This document shows positions 1 through 6,966 of a stretch of 64,000 bases of DNA, piece after piece. The DNA lies in NCBI GenBank assembly GCA_964390445.1, contig CAYMJJ010000001.1, forward strand, positions 37,560 through 101,559. Reading direction: 5' to 3'. Origin of the DNA: Anderseniella sp964390445 (GTDB taxonomy: Bacteria; Pseudomonadota; Alphaproteobacteria; Rhizobiales; Aestuariivirgaceae). A program made the translations under genes and the position numbers. The notes under the pieces were generated by a model. The model was not told the DNA's origin. It worked only from the letters and a program-made list of their open reading frames with translations, and ran no database searches. How positions within the stretch are numbered: the stretch's first letter is position 1; each line of letters starts with the position of its first letter.

Positions 1-2052
1 ACGCTCGACGCCTGGCTCAACCCGCCCGCCTACACCGGCAAGCCTCCTGTGCTGTTGACCAGGCCTGCCACCACGCTGGCCGCCGTGGATGGCGATGCCC
101 CGGTGCAGACGCCCTCCATCAGCGTACCGCAAGGTTCGGAGCTGGTGGCCCGGCTGACCGGTTCGGCCGACATGACCATCTCGCTGCTGGATCCGTCCGC
201 CACCGATGAAGCCGGCAAGCCCGCAGTTATTGCCACCCTGACACCCGATGCACCGGAAGAAGGCGCACCGGTCAGGCAGAATCAGGAACTGCGCACCAGG
301 CTTGAACGCACCGCCATCGTGACCGTGACAAGCGATGGCCGCGAACTGGGTGCCTGGCCCGTGACGGTGATCGCTGATGCGGCCCCCGTCGCGTCGATCC
401 CTTCGGCCATCGAGAGCACGCCGACAGGCGGCTTTGCCGTGCCGTGGAAGGTATCCGACGACTACGGTGTGGTATCGCTTGGCGGCCGCGCGGCCCTTGT
501 CGATGGCCAGTTTGGCTCAAGCGACGTCGACACCGGCAACCCGTTCCTGAAGGACGCGCCTGAACTCGCCATCTCGCTGCAGAAGGTCAATCCGCGCCAG
601 GCCGAGGGCAAGAGCTTCCAGGACCTGACCGCCCATCCGTGGGCGGGCCTTGAGATTGAACTGGTGCTTGAAGCCAGCGACCAGTCAGGCCAGACCGGTC
701 TGTCAGACCCGCTGAAACTCACGCTGCCTGTACGTCCGTTCAGCAAGCCGCTCGCCAAGGCACTGGTCGAGCAGCGCAAGAACCTGTTCCTGAACCCCGA
801 CGATGATCGCAAGGTGGTGCGCGCCCTGCTCGCCCTGATGATCTGGCCCGAGGGCCTGATCGAAAGCTCGGGCGTCTATCTTGGCATCCGCAACGCCGCC
901 ATGGACCTGTATCGTGCCCGCAACCACGAGGACATGACGAAGGTCACCGACGTCTTGTGGGATATTGCCCTCACCGTCGAAAGCGGTAACCTTCCGGATG
1001 CCCTGAAGAAATTGCAGGCCATCAAGAAGGAACTGGAAAAGGCACTGGCCGAGGGCGCGTCGGAAGAGAAGATCGCCGAACTCATGCAGCAACTGCGCGA
1101 GGCCATGAACGAATACCTGCAGGCCATGCAGCAGCAGATGCTGGAGGAAATGCGCAAGAACCCGCAAGCCAGCCAGCAACAGCAACAACAGCAGCAACAG
1201 CAGGCCGAGCAATCGATCAGGTCGCAGGACCTGCAGAAGATGATGGACATGATCGAGCAACTCGCCAAGTCCGGCGCGCGCGATGCCGCCCAGCAGATGC
1301 TGTCGGAACTGGAAAACATCCTGCAGAACCTCCGGCCCGGCCAGCCCCAGCAGGCCAATCCGCAGCGCAATTCGCCGATGGCGAGGATGCTCGACCAGTT
1401 GTCTGAAATGATGCGCCGCCAGCAGCAGCTGATGGACCAGACCTTCCGCATGCCGCAGGACGGCCAGCAGCAACCCGGCGACCAGAACCAGGGCCAGATG
1501 CAGCCCGGCCAGGAAGGCCAGGAACCCGGCGGGCGTGGCCAGACCGACCAGCAGACACCCGGCAACGGTCAGCTGTCACAGCAGCAGCAGGATCTGGCAC
1601 AGATGCTTCAACGCCTGATGGAGCAGATGCAGCAGCAGGGCATGCAGCCCGGCGACGGCCTCGGCCGGGCGCAGCAGGAAATGGGCGACGCCGCCGGTGA
1701 ACTTGGTGAAGGCCAGCGCAACGAGGCACTTGGCTCTCAGGGCGAAGCCATGCGCGGCCTGCGCGAAGGTGCCCGCAACATGGCCCAGCAGATGATGCAG
1801 CAGGGCCAGGGCAACGAAGGCAACATCGGCCGCCATGGTGAAGGCCGAGACGCTGACCAGCGCGATCCGCTGGGCCGTCCGATGCCGTCGCAGGGCGAGG
1901 AATATGGCCAGCGCGAGAACATGGTTCCCAGTGAAGCAGCCGTTGAGCGTGCCCGCCGCATCCTTGATGCATTGCGCTCGCGCGCCAACGAACCCGACCG
2001 CCCGCGCATCGAGCTCGACTATATCGACCGCCTGCTCAAGGGCCTGTACTGA
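1..2052 (+). CDS. DUF4175 (TIGR02302) family envelope protein, C-terminal part
   Basis: The frame is open from the first base and already coding there, so the gene is cut by the left edge. About 683 residues are visible. The first part resembles the soluble, beta-rich middle of the alphaproteobacterial TIGR02302/DUF4175 family, which normally has N-terminal membrane segments; those lie outside the window. The second half is strongly enriched in Gln, Met and Glu, with a ten-residue poly-Gln tract and repeated QQ/MQQ blocks likely to form coiled coil. It ends with a conserved-looking Arg-rich tail (RRILDALRSR..). The cellular function of the family is not established; an envelope role is inferred from its usual membrane anchor. 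A strong hairpin terminator follows about 210 bases downstream. Family call is confident, function unknown. Confidence 0.85.
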   Translation, partial: TLDAWLNPPAYTGKPPVLLTRPATTLAAVDGDAPVQTPSISVPQGSELVARLTGSADMTISLLDPSATDEAGKPAVIATLTPDAPEEGAPVRQNQELRTRLERTAIVTVTSDGRELGAWPVTVIADAAPVASIPSAIESTPTGGFAVPWKVSDDYGVVSLGGRAALVDGQFGSSDVDTGNPFLKDAPELAISLQKVNPRQAEGKSFQDLTAHPWAGLEIELVLEASDQSGQTGLSDPLKLTLPVRPFSKPLAKALVEQRKNLFLNPDDDRKVVRALLALMIWPEGLIESSGVYLGIRNAAMDLYRARNHEDMTKVTDVLWDIALTVESGNLPDALKKLQAIKKELEKALAEGASEEKIAELMQQLREAMNEYLQAMQQQMLEEMRKNPQASQQQQQQQQQQAEQSIRSQDLQKMMDMIEQLAKSGARDAAQQMLSELENILQNLRPGQPQQANPQRNSPMARMLDQLSEMMRRQQQLMDQTFRMPQDGQQQPGDQNQGQMQPGQEGQEPGGRGQTDQQTPGNGQLSQQQQDLAQMLQRLMEQMQQQGMQPGDGLGRAQQEMGDAAGELGEGQRNEALGSQGEAMRGLREGARNMAQQMMQQGQGNEGNIGRHGEGRDADQRDPLGRPMPSQGEEYGQRENMVPSEAAVERARRILDALRSRANEPDRPRIELDYIDRLLKGLY
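1174..1203 (+). repeat. CAG/CAA trinucleotide tract encoding ten glutamines
   Basis: Ten consecutive CAG or CAA codons lie inside the DUF4175 gene. CAG and CAA are mixed, so the tract is not a perfect microsatellite and slippage would change protein length only in whole residues. Confidence 0.9.
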
Positions 2053-2265
2053 GGCTCATGCTGCATCAGGCACGTGATGTGACGAATTGCACATCGCCCG
2101 CGCCAGCGCGCCCCTAATGTCATCAACAACACGAGTGCGGAGCGCCCCTCCCCCTCCCTGCAACGGGCCTCCATCGCTCTCGTATCACGTATCTCCGGCA
2201 TACCCCTGGCCGGCGAGATACAGGACAGATGGCGGGCAAGCCCTCTCCTGCCAAATGTCTGAAAG

Positions 2266-2296
2266 AAAAGGGCAGCTCTCCCTGGGCTGCCCTTTT
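2266..2296. terminator. Bidirectional rho-independent terminator between the DUF4175 gene and hpt
   Basis: An 11-bp perfect stem (AAAAGGGCAGC with its complement) closes a 9-base loop. Because the stem itself begins with four A and ends with four T, a T-tract follows the GC stem on both strands. It sits just after the stop of hpt and downstream of the DUF4175 gene, so it can end both convergent transcripts. Confidence 0.88.
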
Positions 2297-2311
2297 CACT
2301 TTTTGCCGGGG

Positions 2312-2866
2312 TCACTTGTCCGGATTGAGCACGTGGCCAACAAACGGCAGTTCGCGGAAGGCATGGGCCATGTCCATGCCATATCCCACCACGAACCGGT
2401 CAGGACAATCGAACCCCTTGAAGTCAGCGTCCAGTTCCGCTGCCCGATGGCCGGGCTTGTCGAGCAAGACCGCCGTCATCACCGCCTTTGCGCCGCGCGC
2501 GACCAGCAGGTCCTTGGCATAAGCCAGCGTGCGGCCAGACTCGAGAATGTCATCGATCAGCAGGACGTCACGGTCACGAACGTCTGCCTCGATGTCGCGC
2601 AGCACTTCCACCTGGCCCGATGATGATGTCCTGGCGCGATAGCTCGCCAGCATCATGAAGTCGACTTCCGGCGACAGTCCTGCCTCGTGCATGGCACGCA
2701 ACAGGTCGGCAGCAAAGATGAACGAGCCCTTGAGCACCGGCACAACCAGCAGTCGCTGCGGCTTGCGCGCTGCAATGGCAGACGCAATGTCACTGACGCG
2801 GGCAGCAATCTCTGCCGCGCTGAAGAGTACTTCGATCCGGTGTCCGTCAATCTCGATGCCGCTCAT
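2312..2866 (-). CDS. hpt: Hypoxanthine phosphoribosyltransferase
   Basis: A 184-residue protein of the usual Hpt size. It converts hypoxanthine or guanine plus PRPP into IMP or GMP in purine salvage, in the cytoplasm. The PRPP-binding signature is clear: a hydrophobic strand then IDDILESGRTL around residues 99-110, preceded by the VPVLKGSFIFAADL loop near residues 43-56. The start ATG lies 13 bases downstream of the stop of the zinc-ribbon gene, so the two are probably co-transcribed. Its transcript ends at the bidirectional terminator just downstream. Family assignment is secure. Confidence 0.95.
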   Translation of the reverse strand: MSGIEIDGHRIEVLFSAAEIAARVSDIASAIAARKPQRLLVVPVLKGSFIFAADLLRAMHEAGLSPEVDFMMLASYRARTSSSGQVEVLRDIEADVRDRDVLLIDDILESGRTLAYAKDLLVARGAKAVMTAVLLDKPGHRAAELDADFKGFDCPDRFVVGYGMDMAHAFRELPFVGHVLNPDK

Positions 2867-2879
2867 GTCGGCACCGAGT

Positions 2880-3596
2880 TCAGCCTATTTCGCCGGGCTT
2901 GGCAAAACGGATTTCAACACTGTCCACGCCTTCCGGTGGAGCAGCCAGCCGGGTGACGAAACTGGTCACCGCGCCGGCCTCGATCGGACCCTTGCCGACG
3001 CTGTTGAGCGTCCAGGCATGCAGTTCGTTGCCAGACGTGTCTTTCAGGATGAAACGCAATGCCGGCACGCGGCGGTCTTCACCGGTGATGTTGGCAATAT
3101 TGCCGCGCAACGCCAGCACCGGCTGGCCGTTGACCAGCATGTACTGCTGCTCGACCGACGACAGGTTCAGGCCATAGATGTTCACCTGCTTGCCGGCCAG
3201 CGAGTACAGCTTCGCCGCGGCCGGGGCCGCCTGCACGATGCGTTCGGGAAACGAAACCACCATGCCGAGCACAAGGCAGATGCCGGCGGCAAGCCCGCTC
3301 CAGCCGCGCACCTGTGCCATGCGCCGTTCCCGTGCCGCCTTGACCTTCTGTTCTGCCATGCGAGCCGCCCGCGCAATCTTGCGCGCCTCGGCCATCACTG
3401 CTGCTTCGCACACCTCGTCGCGGCTCTTGCTCGCCATGACAGCAGGCGCACCTGCAGGGACCAGGTCGCTGACGTCGGTTGCGTGTGCCTCGATCCAGCC
3501 ATGTCCGCAACTGCCACATCGCATGATGGTTGCGTCGCTGCTGCGCTGATTGGGCAGATCGTACTCGGTTGCACACGAGGGGCAGGAGACTATCAT
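2880..3596 (-). CDS. MJ0042-type zinc-ribbon membrane protein
   Basis: A 238-residue protein when started at the ATG giving MIVSCPSC; the frame stays open 48 bases further upstream, but family members start at this Met. Residues 1-35 form an MJ0042 zinc ribbon with two Cys pairs (C5/C8 and C27/C30). A charged, Arg/Ala-rich linker follows, then one transmembrane segment (around GLAAGICLVLGMVV), and a C-terminal domain of about 110 residues resembling DUF3426. Its function is unknown. The gene is widely linked to ftsE and hpt in Hyphomicrobiales, as here, where it is divergent from ftsE and upstream of hpt. The linkage suggests but does not prove a role in envelope or division. Confidence 0.85.
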   Translation of the reverse strand: MIVSCPSCATEYDLPNQRSSDATIMRCGSCGHGWIEAHATDVSDLVPAGAPAVMASKSRDEVCEAAVMAEARKIARAARMAEQKVKAARERRMAQVRGWSGLAAGICLVLGMVVSFPERIVQAAPAAAKLYSLAGKQVNIYGLNLSSVEQQYMLVNGQPVLALRGNIANITGEDRRVPALRFILKDTSGNELHAWTLNSVGKGPIEAGAVTSFVTRLAAPPEGVDSVEIRFAKPGEIG

Positions 3597-3717
3597 TCGC
3601 TTGATCCGGACTAGCTGATTCGGGCGGAACGGACCGGAACGCATCTTTCACGAGTTGCGCCCGGCCACCGGTCCCGGCGGGATATAATTCAGTAGGTCCA
3701 GTAAAGCCGCATTACGG

Positions 3718-3732
3718 TTAATTCGGCGTAAA
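3718..3732 (+). promoter_or_regulatory. Possible CtrA-like site upstream of ftsE
   Basis: The sequence TTAA-N7-TAAA differs by one base from the alphaproteobacterial CtrA consensus TTAA-N7-TTAA. It lies 40 bases before the ftsE start and about 30 bases after a TATAAT hexamer at 3683-3688. A single short match like this can occur by chance. Confidence 0.3.
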
Positions 3733-3771
3733 TGGCATGAGCCAAAACAGGTAATCCAGCGAGAGCACCTC

Positions 3772-4434
3772 TTGTCGATTGTGCGATTTGAAAACGTGGG
3801 CCTGCGCTATGGCAACGGCCCTGAAGTGCTGAAGGACCTGAACCTGACCCTTGAGACGGGCTCGTTCAGCTTTCTGACCGGAGCATCCGGGGCCGGGAAG
3901 ACATCGCTCATGCGCATGCTGTTCCTGGCGCTGAAGCCCACCCGCGGGCTGATCACCCTGTTTGGCGAGAACATCGGCTCGCTGCCGCGTTCGCGCCTGC
4001 CGGACATGCGCCGCCGCATCGGCGTGGTGTTCCAGGAGTTCCGCCTGCTCGACCACCTGACCACCTTCGAGAACGTCGCCCTGCCCTTGCGCATCCGCGG
4101 CGGCAAGGTCAGCGAGTACCGCGACAACGTGATGGAACTGCTCGACTGGGTCGGGCTGGAACATCACGCCAATGCCTACCCGCCGGTGCTGTCGGGCGGC
4201 GAGAAGCAACGCGCAGCCATTGCCCGGGCCGTCATTTCCAGCCCCGAGCTGCTGCTCGCCGACGAGCCGACCGGCAACGTCGACCCGGCCCTTGCACTGC
4301 GGCTGATGAAACTGTTCCGCCAGCTCAATCAGTTCGGTACCACGGTGCTGATCGCCACCCACGATACCCATCTGATGGATACATTCGACGTGCCGGTCCT
4401 GCGCCTCGCCGATGGCCGCACGGAGTGGCACTGA
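3772..4434 (+). CDS. ftsE: Cell division ATP-binding protein FtsE
   Basis: A 220-residue ABC ATPase that partners FtsX to couple septal peptidoglycan hydrolysis to division at the inner membrane. Walker A is at residues 37-44 (GASGAGKT), the Q-loop at Q88, the signature LSGGE at 140-144, Walker B (LLLADE) at 160-165, and the switch His at 197. The length matches FtsE. Translation probably starts at TTG 3772; a GTG at 3781 in the same frame is an alternative and would give an N-terminus closer to other FtsE proteins. Its stop overlaps the ftsX start, so the two are translationally coupled. Confidence 0.94.
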   Translation: MSIVRFENVGLRYGNGPEVLKDLNLTLETGSFSFLTGASGAGKTSLMRMLFLALKPTRGLITLFGENIGSLPRSRLPDMRRRIGVVFQEFRLLDHLTTFENVALPLRIRGGKVSEYRDNVMELLDWVGLEHHANAYPPVLSGGEKQRAAIARAVISSPELLLADEPTGNVDPALALRLMKLFRQLNQFGTTVLIATHDTHLMDTFDVPVLRLADGRTEWH

Positions 4435-5387
4435 TGGCAAGCCCGGCCAATGACCCCGCCCTGGCAAAGCCGGCCAGCGCCACCGTCCCGCCCCGGCTGG
4501 TGAGTGGCCACGCCAAGGTGATCCCCGAGGCAACCGCGCCTCACATGACCTTGATGACCGCCATGGCGGCCATGTGCTACCTCGCCGTCCTCGCCATCGG
4601 CGCGCTTCTGATGACTGCAGACGCTGTCGACAAGTGGACCTCGCAGGTCGCCAGCGAAGTGACCGTGCAGATATCTGCCGCCGACGGCGTCGACATCGAG
4701 TCCGATACCGCGATTGCCGCCCGCATCCTGCGTGAAACGCCGGGCATTGCCGGGGTGACCGTGGTCACCCGCGACGAGGCACGCAAGTTGCTGGAGCCGT
4801 GGCTCGGCTCGGCAGCGGTGCTGGACGACCTGCCCATTCCGCAACTGCTGAACGTCTCGCTCGACGCAAGCACCCCGCCCGACCTCGATGGCTTGCGAAC
4901 CCGCCTCGCCGCCGAAGTACCTTCCGCCACCCTCGATACGCACCGGCGCTGGCAGGCAGAACTCGTATCCATGGCCGGCGCGCTGACCTGGCTGGCCATT
5001 GCCGTGCTGACGCTGATTGCAGCAGCGGCGGCGGTGCTGGTGGTCTATGCGACCCGGGCAGCGATGGAAGCGAACCGCGAGGTCATCGAGGTACTTTACC
5101 TGGCTGGCGCCCGTGACGGCTTCATCTCGCGAGAGGTGCTGTGGCGGTTCTGCCTGACCGGGCTGAAGGCAGGTCTGATCGGCGTAGTGCTGGGGTTTGT
5201 CACCTTCGTCATCCTCGGGTTCGGCAGCGGCAGGTTGACCGGCCCCGTGCGCGCCTTCCTGTATGATCCCTTCGGCGAGAGCGGCATCAACTACGCCGCC
5301 TTCCTGGCTGTGCCCGTTGTGGCCACCATCATCTCGCTGGTCACCGCGCGGATTTCGATTTCACGCGTCTTGAAGGCAATGTTCTGA
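4434..5387 (+). CDS. ftsX: Cell division protein FtsX
   Basis: A 317-residue inner-membrane protein of the FtsX family. It has an N-terminal cytoplasmic tail of about 40 residues, a first membrane segment (about residues 40-60), a periplasmic loop of about 125 residues, and three further membrane segments in the C-terminal half. FtsX anchors FtsE and transmits its ATPase cycle to periplasmic hydrolase activators. The ATG shares a base with the ftsE stop (TGATG), which decides the start over an in-frame upstream GTG at 4425. The long Ala/Pro-rich cytoplasmic tail is typical of alphaproteobacterial members. Confidence 0.93.
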   Translation: MASPANDPALAKPASATVPPRLVSGHAKVIPEATAPHMTLMTAMAAMCYLAVLAIGALLMTADAVDKWTSQVASEVTVQISAADGVDIESDTAIAARILRETPGIAGVTVVTRDEARKLLEPWLGSAAVLDDLPIPQLLNVSLDASTPPDLDGLRTRLAAEVPSATLDTHRRWQAELVSMAGALTWLAIAVLTLIAAAAAVLVVYATRAAMEANREVIEVLYLAGARDGFISREVLWRFCLTGLKAGLIGVVLGFVTFVILGFGSGRLTGPVRAFLYDPFGESGINYAAFLAVPVVATIISLVTARISISRVLKAMF

Positions 5388-5463
5388 ACAGGCATAACCC
5401 ACCTTTCACGCTGGCAGCGCATCGGCTGCAGCATTGAAGACAGGTGGAGAGAAGGTCGCGCGG

Positions 5464-6132
5464 TTGCTGCGGACCAGACAATTCATGGACAAACCCGAAC
5501 CAGACACGCGCGCCACAATGGCGCAGCAGCATGACGGGCACGGCAGCCGCCGCCGTCTTGCCGTGCGTGCTCTGGTCATTGCCCTGTGCGCGTTGCTGGT
5601 CGTTTTTGCCGGGTTCCTTGCGTTCTGGCAGAGATCCCACGGACTGGCGCTCATGCCTGCGTCAAAGCCGGTTGGAGACGGCATCGTGGTGCTGACCGGC
5701 GGCCCGGAGCGGATTTCCACCGGTGTACGCCTGCTGCAGGAAAACGCCGGCCAGCGGCTGTTGATCACCGGAGTTCACCCACAAACCACTGCCAGCCAGA
5801 TCCGCCTCATCACAGGCACCGAGCGTGACCTGTTCCGCTGCTGCATCGATCTCGACAAGGCCGCCACCGACACCCGTGGCAACGCCGCCGAGACCAGGCG
5901 CTGGGCCATGAACAACAATTTCAGCAAACTGGTCATCGTTACCAGCGACTATCACATGCTTCGCACCCTGATGGAGTTTTCACGCATCATGCCCGCCGTG
6001 GAGTTGGCCGCGTATCCGGTTGAAGGCTCCGACGGTCGCGATCCCTGGTCCAGCCCTGCCTCGGCACGGCTGTGGTTCAGCGAATACGTGAAATACCTGC
6101 TTGCGCTGGTGCGCCTGGAAGCCGGTTACTGA
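5464..6132 (+). CDS. YdcF family (DUF218) envelope protein
   Basis: One membrane segment near the N-terminus (ALVIALCALLVVFAGFLAFW) is followed by a DUF218 domain. Recognisable pieces are VVLTGGPERI, LLITGVHP, DTRGNAAETRRW and VIVTSDYHMLR. DUF218 proteins include SanA and ElyC, linked to envelope integrity and lipid carrier metabolism; the exact substrate is not known. The start is uncertain: TTG 5464 has a purine-rich ribosome site (GGAGAGAAGG) at good spacing, while ATG 5485 lacks one. It lies between ftsX and plsC on the same strand and is probably in the same transcript. Confidence 0.85.
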   Translation: MLRTRQFMDKPEPDTRATMAQQHDGHGSRRRLAVRALVIALCALLVVFAGFLAFWQRSHGLALMPASKPVGDGIVVLTGGPERISTGVRLLQENAGQRLLITGVHPQTTASQIRLITGTERDLFRCCIDLDKAATDTRGNAAETRRWAMNNNFSKLVIVTSDYHMLRTLMEFSRIMPAVELAAYPVEGSDGRDPWSSPASARLWFSEYVKYLLALVRLEAGY

Positions 6133-6172
6133 CGACGCACTGCATTCACCGGACCGGAGTTCGCAACTACCC

Positions 6173-6898
6173 ATGCTCATGTTTCGATCCACCCTGTTCA
6201 ACGCGGTGTTCTACCTCAACCTGATCACCTTCCTGGTGCTCGGGTTCTGGTTCATGTTCACCCCCCGCAAGTGGTCCATGTGGGCACTCAAGCAATGGGC
6301 CCGGGCCAACCTGTGGTGGCTCAAGGTCATCGCCGGCACCCGCATGGAAGTGCGTGGCCGCGAATACATCCCCAGGGGTGCAGCCCTGCTGGCAGGCAAG
6401 CACCAGTCGGTTTGGGACATCTTCGCGCTGCTGCCGCTGCTTGATGACCCGGCGCTGGTGCTGAAGAAGGAGCTGACATTCATTCCGCTGTTCGGCTGGT
6501 TCTGCCTGAAGTTCAAGATGATCGCCGTCAACCGGTCGGCCGGCACTGCAGCCCTGCGGAAGATGACAGCCGACGCGAGGCAAGCCGCCGCCGAAGGCCG
6601 CCAGGTGCTGATCTTTCCCGAAGGCACCCGCATGGCACCCGGCGCTGAGCCGGACTACAAGCCGGGCGCGGCGGCGCTCTATGGCCAGATGAACGTTCCC
6701 TGCACCCCGTTCGCGCTGAACTCGGGCCTGTTCTGGCCACGGCGGCAGTTCGTTCGCCGACCGGGCGCCATCATCGTTGAATTCCTGCCGCCAATCGAAC
6801 CAGGGCTGGACCGCAAGGCTTTCTCACGCCGCCTGCAGCACGACATCGAAACCGCAACAACAAGGCTGATTGCCGAGGCCCGGCAGGAGCGGAAATGA
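6173..6898 (+). CDS. plsC: 1-acyl-sn-glycerol-3-phosphate acyltransferase
   Basis: A 241-residue PlsC-family enzyme that acylates lysophosphatidic acid to phosphatidic acid at the inner membrane. The catalytic HX4D motif is at residues 77-82 (HQSVWD), and the FPEGTR substrate motif is at 148-153. An N-terminal membrane segment covers roughly residues 10-30. The ATG at 6173 gives the usual length; a longer in-frame extension would overlap ydcF and adds no recognisable sequence. Another lysophospholipid substrate is possible, but the motif set is that of PlsC. Confidence 0.92.
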   Translation: MLMFRSTLFNAVFYLNLITFLVLGFWFMFTPRKWSMWALKQWARANLWWLKVIAGTRMEVRGREYIPRGAALLAGKHQSVWDIFALLPLLDDPALVLKKELTFIPLFGWFCLKFKMIAVNRSAGTAALRKMTADARQAAAEGRQVLIFPEGTRMAPGAEPDYKPGAAALYGQMNVPCTPFALNSGLFWPRRQFVRRPGAIIVEFLPPIEPGLDRKAFSRRLQHDIETATTRLIAEARQERK

Positions 6899-6932
6899 GT
6901 CTTTCGCATTCCCCTGTACTGCAAATGTGTGT

Positions 6933-6955
6933 ACACTATTTGTTCTGAATAGTTC
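6933..6955 (+). promoter_or_regulatory. Candidate regulatory site upstream of the ribonucleotide reductase gene
   Basis: Two overlapping readings are possible. Two GTTC half-sites (6942-6945 and 6952-6955) are spaced by 6 bases, one less than an alphaproteobacterial LexA box. The bases 6933-6948 also match the palindromic NrdR-box consensus at about 12 of 16 positions, but I see no convincing second box upstream. Neither reading is strong. Confidence 0.3.
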
Positions 6956-6966
6956 CGAGCCATGCC

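Noticed and set aside
703..1565. Leu/His- and Cys-rich open frames on the minus strand opposite the Gln-rich region
   Set aside because: These are complements of CAG/CAA-rich coding sequence, which read as Leu, Cys or Ala runs; no start site or family similarity.
6899..6966. Cobalamin riboswitch before the B12-dependent ribonucleotide reductase
   Set aside because: The gap is only 68 bases, far too short for a cobalamin aptamer of about 200, and no B12-box is visible. The ecm upstream gap (142 bases) also lacks one.
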